Below, piece after piece: positions 1-7,222 of a DNA stretch of 36,543 bases. The notes beneath the pieces were generated by a model. That model searched no databases. It had not been told where the DNA came from and saw only the letters and a list, made by a program, of their open reading frames with translations. Origin of the DNA: an uncultured Verrucomicrobiota bacterium (GTDB lineage: Bacteria > Verrucomicrobiota > Verrucomicrobiia > Opitutales > Opitutaceae). A program made the translations under genes and the position numbers. Location of the stretch: contig CAIOCT010000077.1 in the NCBI GenBank assembly GCA_903856725.1, positions 1 to 36,543 on the forward strand, written 5' to 3'. Position 1 is the first letter of the stretch. The number at the start of each line of letters is the position of its first letter.

Positions 1-541
1 CAGCGTACTCAAAGAGCGTACGCAGGATAGTGCGGTAGTTATTCCGGGTTTGCGCTGCCCCCTTCAAGCTCCGCAACCAATCATCAATCTGGTTGGATGA
101 TATCTCACCCACATTAGCCGCCCCAAAATCTTCCTCAAAGATACCAAGGCGATTGCGCAGATCTTTCAGGTATCTCTCAGATGCCCCATCCTGCGTTTTT
201 GCGGCCATAAACCCAACAATCAATGCCTGCACCCTGCAGCTGCATGAAACCATCGCCAAATGAGCCAGATAGTAGTCTGTAGCGTCCGCTATGGTCTTCC
301 CGTAAGGTTTAAGCTTAGCCGCACATGCCGATGCATCAACGCGCAACCTCTCAGGCATATGAATCGCCACCTCCCCTTCCTTGGATATGCGTGCTAAGGT
401 TTTTCTGAGCCATGCCTCGGCTGCACGTCGTTTAGCAAAAAACTTTCTGACTCGCTTGCCATCCACGCGTAAGCCCTCCACAACATACTTCGATGTTTGA
501 GATCCGTTATAATTCACAACCCTTGGCACCAATGTTTTCAT
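1..541 (-). CDS. Tyrosine recombinase/phage integrase, N-terminal part (runs off the left edge)
   Basis: The minus strand is open from an ATG at 541-539 to the window edge, giving about 180 residues with no stop. The first 50 residues are basic and read like an arm-binding region ([20 protein letters not shown]). The later part, with [16 protein letters not shown] and then [15 protein letters not shown] and [14 protein letters not shown], matches the helical SAM-like core-binding domain of tyrosine recombinases. The catalytic domain (R-H-R-Y) would lie to the left and is not visible, so activity cannot be judged. The gene starts 90 bp from the 5' end of tRNA-Ser and is transcribed away from it. 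By family knowledge it would integrate or excise a phage or genomic island, with a tRNA gene as the usual target. Family assignment is fairly sure; function in this strain is inferred. Confidence 0.75.
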   Translation of the reverse strand, partial: MKTLVPRVVNYNGSQTSKYVVEGLRVDGKRVRKFFAKRRAAEAWLRKTLARISKEGEVAIHMPERLRVDASACAAKLKPYGKTIADATDYYLAHLAMVSCSCRVQALIVGFMAAKTQDGASERYLKDLRNRLGIFEEDFGAANVGEISSNQIDDWLRSLKGAAQTRNNYRTILRTLFEYA

Positions 542-591
542 ATGCACATGCATGCAAATGCCTGTCTATCTGTCAATATAATGGCAATGGA

Positions 592-617
592 GTGTTTTTG
601 ATAGGGTATTAAAACAC
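592..617. repeat. 7-bp inverted repeat upstream of tRNA-Ser
   Basis: GTGTTTT at 592-598 is repeated in inverted form as AAAACAC at 611-617 around a 12-nt AT-rich spacer. It lies between the divergent integrase and tRNA-Ser genes. It could be a binding site for integrase or an excisionase, a weak hairpin, or chance in AT-rich DNA. Confidence 0.25.
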
Positions 618-631
618 GTAAGTCGTTGATC

Positions 632-719
632 GGAAGGGTGGCAGAGTGGTCTATCGCGGCGGTCTTGAAAACCGCTGAACCGCAAGGTTCCGGGGGTTCG
701 AATCCCTCCCCTTCCGCCA
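632..719 (+). tRNA. tRNA-Ser (anticodon TGA)
   Basis: An 88-nt gene folds as a type II tRNA. The acceptor stem is GGAAGGG (632-638) with CCCTTCC (709-715), followed by discriminator G716 and an encoded CCA (717-719). The anticodon stem is GCGGT/ACCGC around loop CTTGAAA, which puts TGA at 666-668. A variable arm typical of tRNA-Ser lies between the anticodon and T arms. The T arm is GGGGG-TTCGAAT-CCCTC. The tRNA decodes UCA and, by wobble, other UCN codons. It sits between a partial integrase gene and pyrE, so it is the obvious candidate attachment site. Confidence 0.97.
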
Positions 720-737
720 CTTAACGCAGATTAAGTG
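718..737. repeat. 7-bp inverted repeat at the 3' end of tRNA-Ser
   Basis: CACTTAA (718-724) and TTAAGTG (731-737) form a perfect 7-bp stem with a 6-nt loop starting inside the tRNA CCA. There is no T tract, so it is a poor intrinsic terminator. It could be a processing hairpin or part of a recombination site. Confidence 0.3.
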
Positions 738-855
738 CGAACATGGCGCCTAACATAACAGAGGTCCGTGATCGCGTCCGGCGCGCCAGATCAACCAGCG
801 GATAGGTCCGCAAAAATGGTTTACATCCCCCGCGGAGCTCCCCCAAGGTTTTCCC

Positions 856-1425
856 ATGGATGCAGTTCAACAAGAGGTCACTGACATATTCCTGCGCACC
901 AAAGCGCTGCTACAAGGACACTTCGTCCTGCGCTCAGGATTGCACAGTGGACATTTTTTCCAATGCGCGCAGGTCTGCCAGAATATGCCGGCGGTGGAAC
1001 GACTCGGCACGCTCCTCATTCAAAAATTAGGCAACCTGCAGTTCGACACCGTCCTCGCTCCCGCCATGGGCGGACTCGTCATTGGGCAAGAAGTCGCCCG
1101 CCAGGCAAAATGTCGTTTCATCTTTGCAGAAAAAGAAAATGACCGTCTCGTCATGCGCCGCGGCTTTACGCTAACCCCCGGCGAAAAAATTCTTGTGGTA
1201 GAAGATGTCATTACCCGCGGCGGCCGCGTGCAGGAGTGTTTGGAAATCGTGAAAAAAATGGGTGGCACCACCGCCGCAGTTGCGGTGCTCGTCGATCGCA
1301 GTTCGGGGCAAGCCAAATTTGCTGTACCCACCTATTCGCTCCTTGAGATGAGCTACCCGACCTACGCGGCTGATCAAGTTCCCGCTGCCCTCGCGCAAAT
1401 ACCCGCCAGTAAGCCAGGCAGTTGA
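856..1425 (+). CDS. pyrE: Orotate phosphoribosyltransferase
   Basis: This cytoplasmic enzyme of pyrimidine biosynthesis converts orotate and PRPP into orotidine 5'-phosphate. The 189-aa product is of normal length. It carries FVLRSGLHSGHFFQ near the N-terminus, a conserved region in this family, and the PRPP-binding motif ILVVEDVITRGGRV at about residues 113-126, with its acidic pair and Thr-Arg-Gly-Gly phosphate loop. The ATG at 856 is preceded by AAGG about 8 nt upstream, one of the better ribosome-binding sites in the window. The gene stands alone between tRNA-Ser and a secreted-protein cluster on the same strand. No other pyrimidine gene is nearby, although the enzyme making its co-substrate PRPP (prs) lies at 11646-12593. 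Confidence 0.93.
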   Translation: MDAVQQEVTDIFLRTKALLQGHFVLRSGLHSGHFFQCAQVCQNMPAVERLGTLLIQKLGNLQFDTVLAPAMGGLVIGQEVARQAKCRFIFAEKENDRLVMRRGFTLTPGEKILVVEDVITRGGRVQECLEIVKKMGGTTAAVAVLVDRSSGQAKFAVPTYSLLEMSYPTYAADQVPAALAQIPASKPGS

Positions 1426-1519
1426 TTGCGCGGCTCTCATTGGCAGTAAGCAATCCTGACAATAACCCGCTTACGTGACCGCTCCCTATTTACTGTACGA
1501 TGGTCACGATCCTCGTCGC

Positions 1520-2638
1520 ATGCAGCCAGTGAAATATTTTTTTTCGCAGATTGTGGTTATTCTAGCTGCCGTTGCACTGCTTCCGACTTTAGCCCTAGGG
1601 ACCGTAAATTCAGTTCGTTCGCTGGAGGCGATCGCGTATCCCGATCACTCGCAACTTCTCGTCGTGCGCAATGCTCAGGGCCAGGAACGCCCAGTACTTA
1701 CCACCGCTGATTGGGAGCAACGCGCGGCCCATATTCGCACCAGTATTCAGCAGGTTATGGGACCGCTACCCGATCGCTCCCACCGCGCGCCGCTGGATAT
1801 TAAAATTATCTCCGAGGAACAGACCAAAAATTATCTGCGCCGCAAAATACTCTTTACCGCCGAAGCTGGCGACCGGGTACCCGCCTGGTTGCTCATTCCT
1901 CATCAACGTGCCGCCAACGACCAAGCTCCCGCTATGCTTTGTCTGCATCAAACCAGTCGCCTCGGCAAAAATGAGCCGGCGGGCCTCGGGGGCCTACCCG
2001 CGCTACACTACGCCCACGAATTAGCTGAACGGGGCTATATTTGCATCGTGCCAGATTATCCCTCTTTCGGAGAATACCGCTACGACTTCAAAAAAGATGG
2101 CGCCCATTATGCCAGTGGTTCGATGAAGGCGATCTGGAACAACCTGCGGGCAATTGACGTCCTCGAAACGCTACCAGTAGTAAACAAAGACCGGATCGGG
2201 GTTATTGGACACTCGCTCGGCGGGCACAATGCACTCTTCACCGCGGTTTTTGATCAACGGATCAAAGCAGTGGTGTCGAGCTGCGGGTTCACCCCTTTTC
2301 ATAATTATAACGGGGGGACCGGGCTTGCTGGCTGGGCCAGTGACCGCTACATGCCGCGTATCCGCGAGGTTTATGAAAATAATCCAGATAAAGTCCCTTT
2401 CGATTTTTATGAAATCATCGGAGCGCTGGCTCCGCGAGGCTGCTTTTCTAATTCACCCGAGCACGATAGCAATTTTGAGCTTAAAGGCGTCCGTCAAGCT
2501 TTCGCCCGAGCCGCCGAAGTTTACACCCTCTTCAATGCTCGCGACCACCTCAGGCTGGTCACGCCCGACGCGGGCCACGATTTCCCGGCGGCGGAACGTC
2601 AGGCAGCCTATCAATGGCTAGATCAGCTATTGAAGTGA
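1520..2638 (+). CDS. Exported alpha/beta-hydrolase (dienelactone hydrolase/acetyl-esterase-like)
   Basis: A 372-aa product when read from ATG 1520. That start gives a clean signal peptide (MQPVKYFFSQ followed by a run of Ile, Val, Ala and Leu to about residue 27). A longer reading from GTG 1475 adds 15 residues that spoil the signal. The fold shows as a large N-terminal segment, then PAWLLIP and LCLHQTS strands, the nucleophile elbow GHSLGG (Ser232), a probable acid (Asp316, or Asp342 in NARDHLRL) and the catalytic His353 in DAGHDFP. This resembles the secreted dienelactone-hydrolase or acetyl-xylan-esterase-like hydrolases common in Verrucomicrobia. The substrate is unknown; ester removal from a polysaccharide is plausible because a rhamnosidase lies 4.6 kb downstream. 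The next gene starts 33 bp later, so co-transcription is likely. Confidence 0.85.
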   Translation: MQPVKYFFSQIVVILAAVALLPTLALGTVNSVRSLEAIAYPDHSQLLVVRNAQGQERPVLTTADWEQRAAHIRTSIQQVMGPLPDRSHRAPLDIKIISEEQTKNYLRRKILFTAEAGDRVPAWLLIPHQRAANDQAPAMLCLHQTSRLGKNEPAGLGGLPALHYAHELAERGYICIVPDYPSFGEYRYDFKKDGAHYASGSMKAIWNNLRAIDVLETLPVVNKDRIGVIGHSLGGHNALFTAVFDQRIKAVVSSCGFTPFHNYNGGTGLAGWASDRYMPRIREVYENNPDKVPFDFYEIIGALAPRGCFSNSPEHDSNFELKGVRQAFARAAEVYTLFNARDHLRLVTPDAGHDFPAAERQAAYQWLDQLLK

Positions 2639-2671
2639 GTAAGCCATGCTTACAGCATTTTCCGAATTATC

Positions 2672-5600
2672 ATGACGAAGCCCCTACTCCTGGCGTTCCT
2701 TATGCTGCGACTCGCCGCCAGCCCGCTACTCCTCGGCGCAGACGCACTTAAATCTAATTCCACCTACAGCAAAGCCTACGGCGAGACGAAAAACGCAGTG
2801 ACGGTAGATGCGGCGAAAGATTTGCCCCGCTATCCTGCGGTTGAACCCAAAGACGCGCTCGCTACCTGGCAAGTGAAGCCCGGCTTTAAATTACAACTCG
2901 CCGCGCATGAACCCCAAGTACGCGATCCGATCGCTATCTGTTTTGATGAACGCGGTCGAATGTTTGTGTGCGAGATGCTTGATTATTCTGAAATGCGCGA
3001 TGTCACTCCGCATCTAGGCCGCATCTCGATGCTCGAGGATAAAGACGGCGACGGTTATTATGAGACCAGTACTATTTTTGCGGATGATCTCCCGTGGCCC
3101 ACCGGACTAGTGTGGGCTCATGGCGGACTCTACGTCGGAGCCACCCCTGATATTTGGCGCTTTGAAGATCACGACGGTGATGGGCGGGCGGAAGTTCGAG
3201 AGAAAATATTCACCGGCTTTGGCACCGGATTGAAGTTACTCAATGTGCAGGCCCTGCTCAACAGTTTCCAATGGGGGCAGGATAATCGAATTCACGTGCT
3301 GGCTGGCGCTGGTAACCGCGGTGCCATCAGCTGCCTAAAACGCCCCGACCTGCCAGCCCAGGAACTGGGCGGACGCGATTTCTGGTTTGATCCCCACACG
3401 CACGAATTCGGTCTCGAAGTTGGCGGCGCTCAATACGGGATGAGCTTCGACAACTACGGTCGCAAATTTGGCTGCTCGAACTCGGACCATCTGCAGACAT
3501 GGATTTATGATGACAAATTTGCTGAGAGAAATCCTCTCTACACCATGCCGCCCTCGCATCAAAGTATCGCGGCCGATGGCGGGGCAGCCGAAGTTTTCCG
3601 CCTGAGCCCCGACGAACCCTGGCGGATCATCCGCACTCGCTGGCGCATCGCCGGAGTAGTCAAAGGCATGGTGGAAGGTGGCGGACGAGTGAGCGGCTAT
3701 TTCACGGGCGCCACTGGCACGACGGTTTATCGCGGCGATGCTTATGGAGCAGATTTTTTAAATAATACATTCACGGGGGATGCCGGTGGACAACTCGTGC
3801 ATCGAAAAAAAATCTATCCCGACGGCGTCAGCCTCATTGGCCGACGCCCAGCCGATGAACAGGGTTTTGAATTTGCGGCGAGCAATGACACGTGGGTTCG
3901 CGTCGTGAATTTTGCCAATGCCCCCGATGGCTGCCTGTATATTTGCGATATGTACCGCGAGGTCATCGAGCATCCGTGGAGCATTCCCGACGAAATCAAA
4001 CAACACCTTGACCTCAATAGCGGCTACAACCGCGGACGGATTTATCGCCTCGTTCCCGATGATAAAAAATGGCAGCGACGCAGCCAGGTTACGCTGGCGA
4101 CCGCGAGTACCGCGGAGCTCGTTCAAGCCCTCGCCCACCCCAACGGCTGGCAGCGCGACACCGCAGCGCGTCTGCTTAATGAACGACAAGATCACGCCGC
4201 AGCACCCCTGCTCGCTAAACTTTTTGCCGAACCGAGCCCTGCACTCCAACGCTTCCATGCCTTGGGCGTGCTCAACGGTCTCAAGTTGCTATCCGACGAT
4301 ACAATTCTGAATGCGCTGAGTGACGCAGATGCCAACGTCCGCGAACGCGCGATCACTTTAGCAACGATCACCCCGAAAGTCTTAGAGAAATTCTCCCAGC
4401 TAGTCACTGACCCCAGTGTGCGCGTGCGGTTTCAACTCGCCCTAGCTTTGGGTAATATTGCGCCAGAAAAATCTGCAAACGCCCTCACTGATCTAATCAA
4501 AAATAATGCCACGGATCCTTGGATCATCGCTGCCGTGCTGAGCGCACCGCCCAATTATGCCCAGCCCATCTTTGATCGCCTCAACACGAGCAATTTTCTA
4601 GCGAAGCCAGAAGCCGCCGGCGTTACAGCTCATTTAGTCGAACTGAACGCAGCCACCGCCAACCCTGAACGATTACGCCAAATCATGACCTTTGTCGCGA
4701 TGAACCCCCGAGCGCCACTAGTCCAAGCCCTCGGCGCAGGTCTTCGTCGTAACGGCACGAGCATCGAGCAGGCCGACACAGAAAAGCAACTCGCCCCAGC
4801 TTTCGTCCGCGCCGCAAGCATCGCTCACGATGCTACCGCCACGCCGGCGGCGCGCATCGAGGCCATCGAATTACTCAGCCTCCTGCCAGCGGCCCAGGCT
4901 CACCCAGCCCTCGCTGTGTGTCTAACCAAGGAACAATCGCCAGCAATTCAAAGCGCCGCGATCAACGCCGTGGCCCAGCATTATTCGATCGATAGCACGC
5001 GTCTCCTCATCAAGCATTGGTCCGATTATGGCCCCGCGGCAAAAGAGGCCGTTATCACGATTTTGCTAGCCCGCGAGGGGAGTGCCCACACCCTGCTTTC
5101 AACGATTGCCGCCGGCGATATTTCGCCCAGCGCTCTCAGTGCATCACAAGTGCAGGCGGTTGTGCAGCACAAGGACGCCAGCCTAGCCGCACGCGCTAAG
5201 CAGGTTCTTGCTTCGGTCATCCCCCCCGCTCGTGCCGAGATGGTAGCAAAATTCCAACCAGCCTTGGCTTTACAAGGCGTCGGTAATCGAGGACTAGCAA
5301 CCTACCAGAGCCGTTGCTTTATCTGTCATCGAGCTGCGGGGTTGGGCACGGCACTCGGGCCTGATTTGATTACGGTTAAGTCAAAAGGACGCGCCGCGCT
5401 TCTGACAGCTATTCTTGAACCCCACAAGGAAGTGGCGTCGCAATATATTGCCTACACCGTAAACACCAAAGCAGGCCAAACTCTTCAGGGTATTATAACC
5501 AAAGACGATGCCCGCAGTCTCACCTTAAAAATGCTGGGCGGGGTAGAGGTAAATATTCCACGCGCCACAATTAAAGGCAGTTCAAGCACTGGCCAGAGCC

Positions 5601-5680
5601 TCATGCCCGAAGGCTTAGAAGCCGGTCTCGATGTGCAGGGCATGGCCGATCTCCTCACCTTCATTGAAGAGCTTAAATAA
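2672..5680 (+). CDS. PVC-type heme-binding membrane-bound dehydrogenase, DMYREVIEHP subtype
   Basis: A 1002-aa exported protein. A signal peptide (about residues 1-22) is followed by the PVC dehydrogenase beta-propeller (about 60-455), recognisable from GFKLQLAAHEP, two Asp-rich loops (DKDGDGYYE and DHDGDGRAE) and the subtype signature CDMYREVIEHPWSIPDEIK. A helical HEAT-like region covers about 470-850. A C-terminal cytochrome c domain has one CFICH heme motif at residues 882-886, followed by GTALGPDL. The family is expanded in Planctomycetes and Verrucomicrobia. It is thought to oxidise sugars or similar compounds in the periplasm and pass electrons to the heme, but few members have been tested, so the substrate is unknown. 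The gene lies between the esterase (33 bp upstream) and the ceramidase-like gene (62 bp downstream). No frameshift is seen. Confidence 0.9.
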   Translation: MTKPLLLAFLMLRLAASPLLLGADALKSNSTYSKAYGETKNAVTVDAAKDLPRYPAVEPKDALATWQVKPGFKLQLAAHEPQVRDPIAICFDERGRMFVCEMLDYSEMRDVTPHLGRISMLEDKDGDGYYETSTIFADDLPWPTGLVWAHGGLYVGATPDIWRFEDHDGDGRAEVREKIFTGFGTGLKLLNVQALLNSFQWGQDNRIHVLAGAGNRGAISCLKRPDLPAQELGGRDFWFDPHTHEFGLEVGGAQYGMSFDNYGRKFGCSNSDHLQTWIYDDKFAERNPLYTMPPSHQSIAADGGAAEVFRLSPDEPWRIIRTRWRIAGVVKGMVEGGGRVSGYFTGATGTTVYRGDAYGADFLNNTFTGDAGGQLVHRKKIYPDGVSLIGRRPADEQGFEFAASNDTWVRVVNFANAPDGCLYICDMYREVIEHPWSIPDEIKQHLDLNSGYNRGRIYRLVPDDKKWQRRSQVTLATASTAELVQALAHPNGWQRDTAARLLNERQDHAAAPLLAKLFAEPSPALQRFHALGVLNGLKLLSDDTILNALSDADANVRERAITLATITPKVLEKFSQLVTDPSVRVRFQLALALGNIAPEKSANALTDLIKNNATDPWIIAAVLSAPPNYAQPIFDRLNTSNFLAKPEAAGVTAHLVELNAATANPERLRQIMTFVAMNPRAPLVQALGAGLRRNGTSIEQADTEKQLAPAFVRAASIAHDATATPAARIEAIELLSLLPAAQAHPALAVCLTKEQSPAIQSAAINAVAQHYSIDSTRLLIKHWSDYGPAAKEAVITILLAREGSAHTLLSTIAAGDISPSALSASQVQAVVQHKDASLAARAKQVLASVIPPARAEMVAKFQPALALQGVGNRGLATYQSRCFICHRAAGLGTALGPDLITVKSKGRAALLTAILEPHKEVASQYIAYTVNTKAGQTLQGIITKDDARSLTLKMLGGVEVNIPRATIKGSSSTGQSLMPEGLEAGLDVQGMADLLTFIEELK

Positions 5681-5742
5681 ACACCCCTAGGGCGGCTACC
5701 GCCACTCACCGCACCTTAACCGTTACCGCCAAAAATTAAATT

Positions 5743-7092
5743 ATGAGAAACCTTTTTCTCCTGCTTAGCTTGTTAACAACTCTCACCGCATCGGCTGTCG
5801 TCAAAGTGGCCACCTTCGATGTCGATGCGACCCCCCCACTCGGAGCTTCCCTGGCTTACGATGTGGCGATTCGATTGGATGAAATGACCCTCCGCTGCCG
5901 CGGCGTGGTTATAACCGGCTCGGGCCAACCGATTGTACTCTGCGCCGTCGACTGGATCGGCATAGCCAATGAAGGTCATGACGCATTTCGGATCGCCTTA
6001 GCCAAGGCCGCTGGCACCACACCTGACCACGTGGCTGTTCATGTCCTCCACCAACACGACGCCCCTGGCTGCGACTTCACGGCCGAACGCCTTGTCAAGG
6101 AACTCGGGGTCCAGGGTTACGCGCGTTTTAATGGCGACTATCAACGCGACGTTATTCGTCGGGCCGCCGACGCCATCCGGGTTGCCCTGCCGAACGCTCG
6201 CGAGGCCACCCACTGGGGTTGGGGCGAAGCAGTCGTCAAGGAAGTTGCCAGTCAGCGGCGCCTCCTTGGCACTGATGGCAAAGTAAAATTCACCCGTACT
6301 TCCTCGACTAAAAATGCCGCCATGCGCGCTGAACCCGAGGGCACCATTGATCCTAAAATCACCGCCCTCAGCTTCTGGAATAACAATGCACCGATTGTCA
6401 TCATCACCCACTATGCCTGCCATCCACAGAGCTATTACCGGATGGGCATTCCGCATCCAGATTTTCCAGGTATCGCCCGTTTTATTCGCGCTCAATCGAT
6501 GCCCTACACCCTACAACTCCACTTCAATGGAGCCGGTGGCAATGTAACTGCCGGCAAATATAATGACGGCGCCTACGAAAACCGAATGATCTTGGCCAAT
6601 CGACTAGCCGACGGGATGAAAGTCGCTTTCGAATCTACTAAAAAATTACCATTGCTTGCTAGTGATATTGGCTGGACCCGCGCACTGGTGAAACTCCCGA
6701 TCGCTGCGCACCTCAACGAGGCTGACCTAATCCTCAAACTTAAGACCACGCCCCCACGGGGCTATGTTTCCACGGCCGATCAATTAGCCTGGGTCACTCG
6801 GCATAAAGAAAATAACAGTGAAATCGACCTGAGCTGTCTGCGCGTTGGCTCAGCGCGTATGCTGTGCATGCCCGGTGAACTTTTTGTTGAATACCAATTG
6901 GCCGCCAAGGCCATGCGGCCTGATCTGCACGTTTGCATGGCCGCCTACGGCAATTATGGTCCTGCCTATATCGGCATGAATTGCTCCTATGCAGAAGGCG
7001 GCTACGAGGTCGGTCCCCAGTCCTCCAACGTTGCCCCAGAGGTCGAGTCGGTACTTTTCGCCGGCATGAAGCAATTGCTGGAAGTTAAATAA
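5743..7092 (+). CDS. Exported neutral/alkaline ceramidase-like protein
   Basis: A 449-aa product with a signal peptide (about residues 1-18). It matches the N-terminal domain of the neutral/alkaline non-lysosomal ceramidase family: an opening [13 protein letters not shown], a metal-site-like [12 protein letters not shown] (His103 and His105), a second site [12 protein letters not shown] (His227) and the glycine loop [15 protein letters not shown]. Known ceramidases use zinc to cleave the amide of ceramide and are usually 650 residues or more. This protein lacks a clear C-terminal immunoglobulin-like domain. Many short PVC homologues are of unknown substrate, so amidase activity on ceramide should not be assumed. 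It lies in a same-strand run of exported proteins, 62 bp after the heme dehydrogenase and 130 bp before the rhamnosidase. Confidence 0.75.
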   Translation: MRNLFLLLSLLTTLTASAVVKVATFDVDATPPLGASLAYDVAIRLDEMTLRCRGVVITGSGQPIVLCAVDWIGIANEGHDAFRIALAKAAGTTPDHVAVHVLHQHDAPGCDFTAERLVKELGVQGYARFNGDYQRDVIRRAADAIRVALPNAREATHWGWGEAVVKEVASQRRLLGTDGKVKFTRTSSTKNAAMRAEPEGTIDPKITALSFWNNNAPIVIITHYACHPQSYYRMGIPHPDFPGIARFIRAQSMPYTLQLHFNGAGGNVTAGKYNDGAYENRMILANRLADGMKVAFESTKKLPLLASDIGWTRALVKLPIAAHLNEADLILKLKTTPPRGYVSTADQLAWVTRHKENNSEIDLSCLRVGSARMLCMPGELFVEYQLAAKAMRPDLHVCMAAYGNYGPAYIGMNCSYAEGGYEVGPQSSNVAPEVESVLFAGMKQLLEVK

Positions 7093-7126
7093 TCTCCCTG
7101 GCCATCCTCATCGGTCCCCGCAGTAC

Positions 7127-7150
7127 CCATCGGCTCAGCCCCGATGGCTT
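7127..7150 (+). terminator. Possible weak intrinsic terminator after the ceramidase-like gene
   Basis: CCATCGG (7127-7133) and CCGATGG (7141-7147) form a 7-bp stem with a 7-nt loop, followed by CTTTCTC. The tail is short, so readthrough into the rhamnosidase gene is likely. Confidence 0.4.
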
Positions 7151-7222
7151 TCTCGTACAATTTTGCTGAAAATAAACCGGAGACGACCCAACGGCTCTGG
7201 TTGTCCCATTTTTACCCACTCC

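Noticed and set aside
538-720. Minus-strand open frame of 60 codons over tRNA-Ser
   Set aside because: It is the complement of the tRNA gene and has no family similarity.
1475-1519. GTG start of the esterase gene 45 bp upstream
   Set aside because: It would place 15 polar residues in front of a good signal peptide; ATG 1520 is better.
5691-5703. GGCGG/CCGCC hairpin after the first dehydrogenase as a terminator
   Set aside because: The stem is only 5 bp with a 3-nt loop and no T tract, so termination is unlikely.
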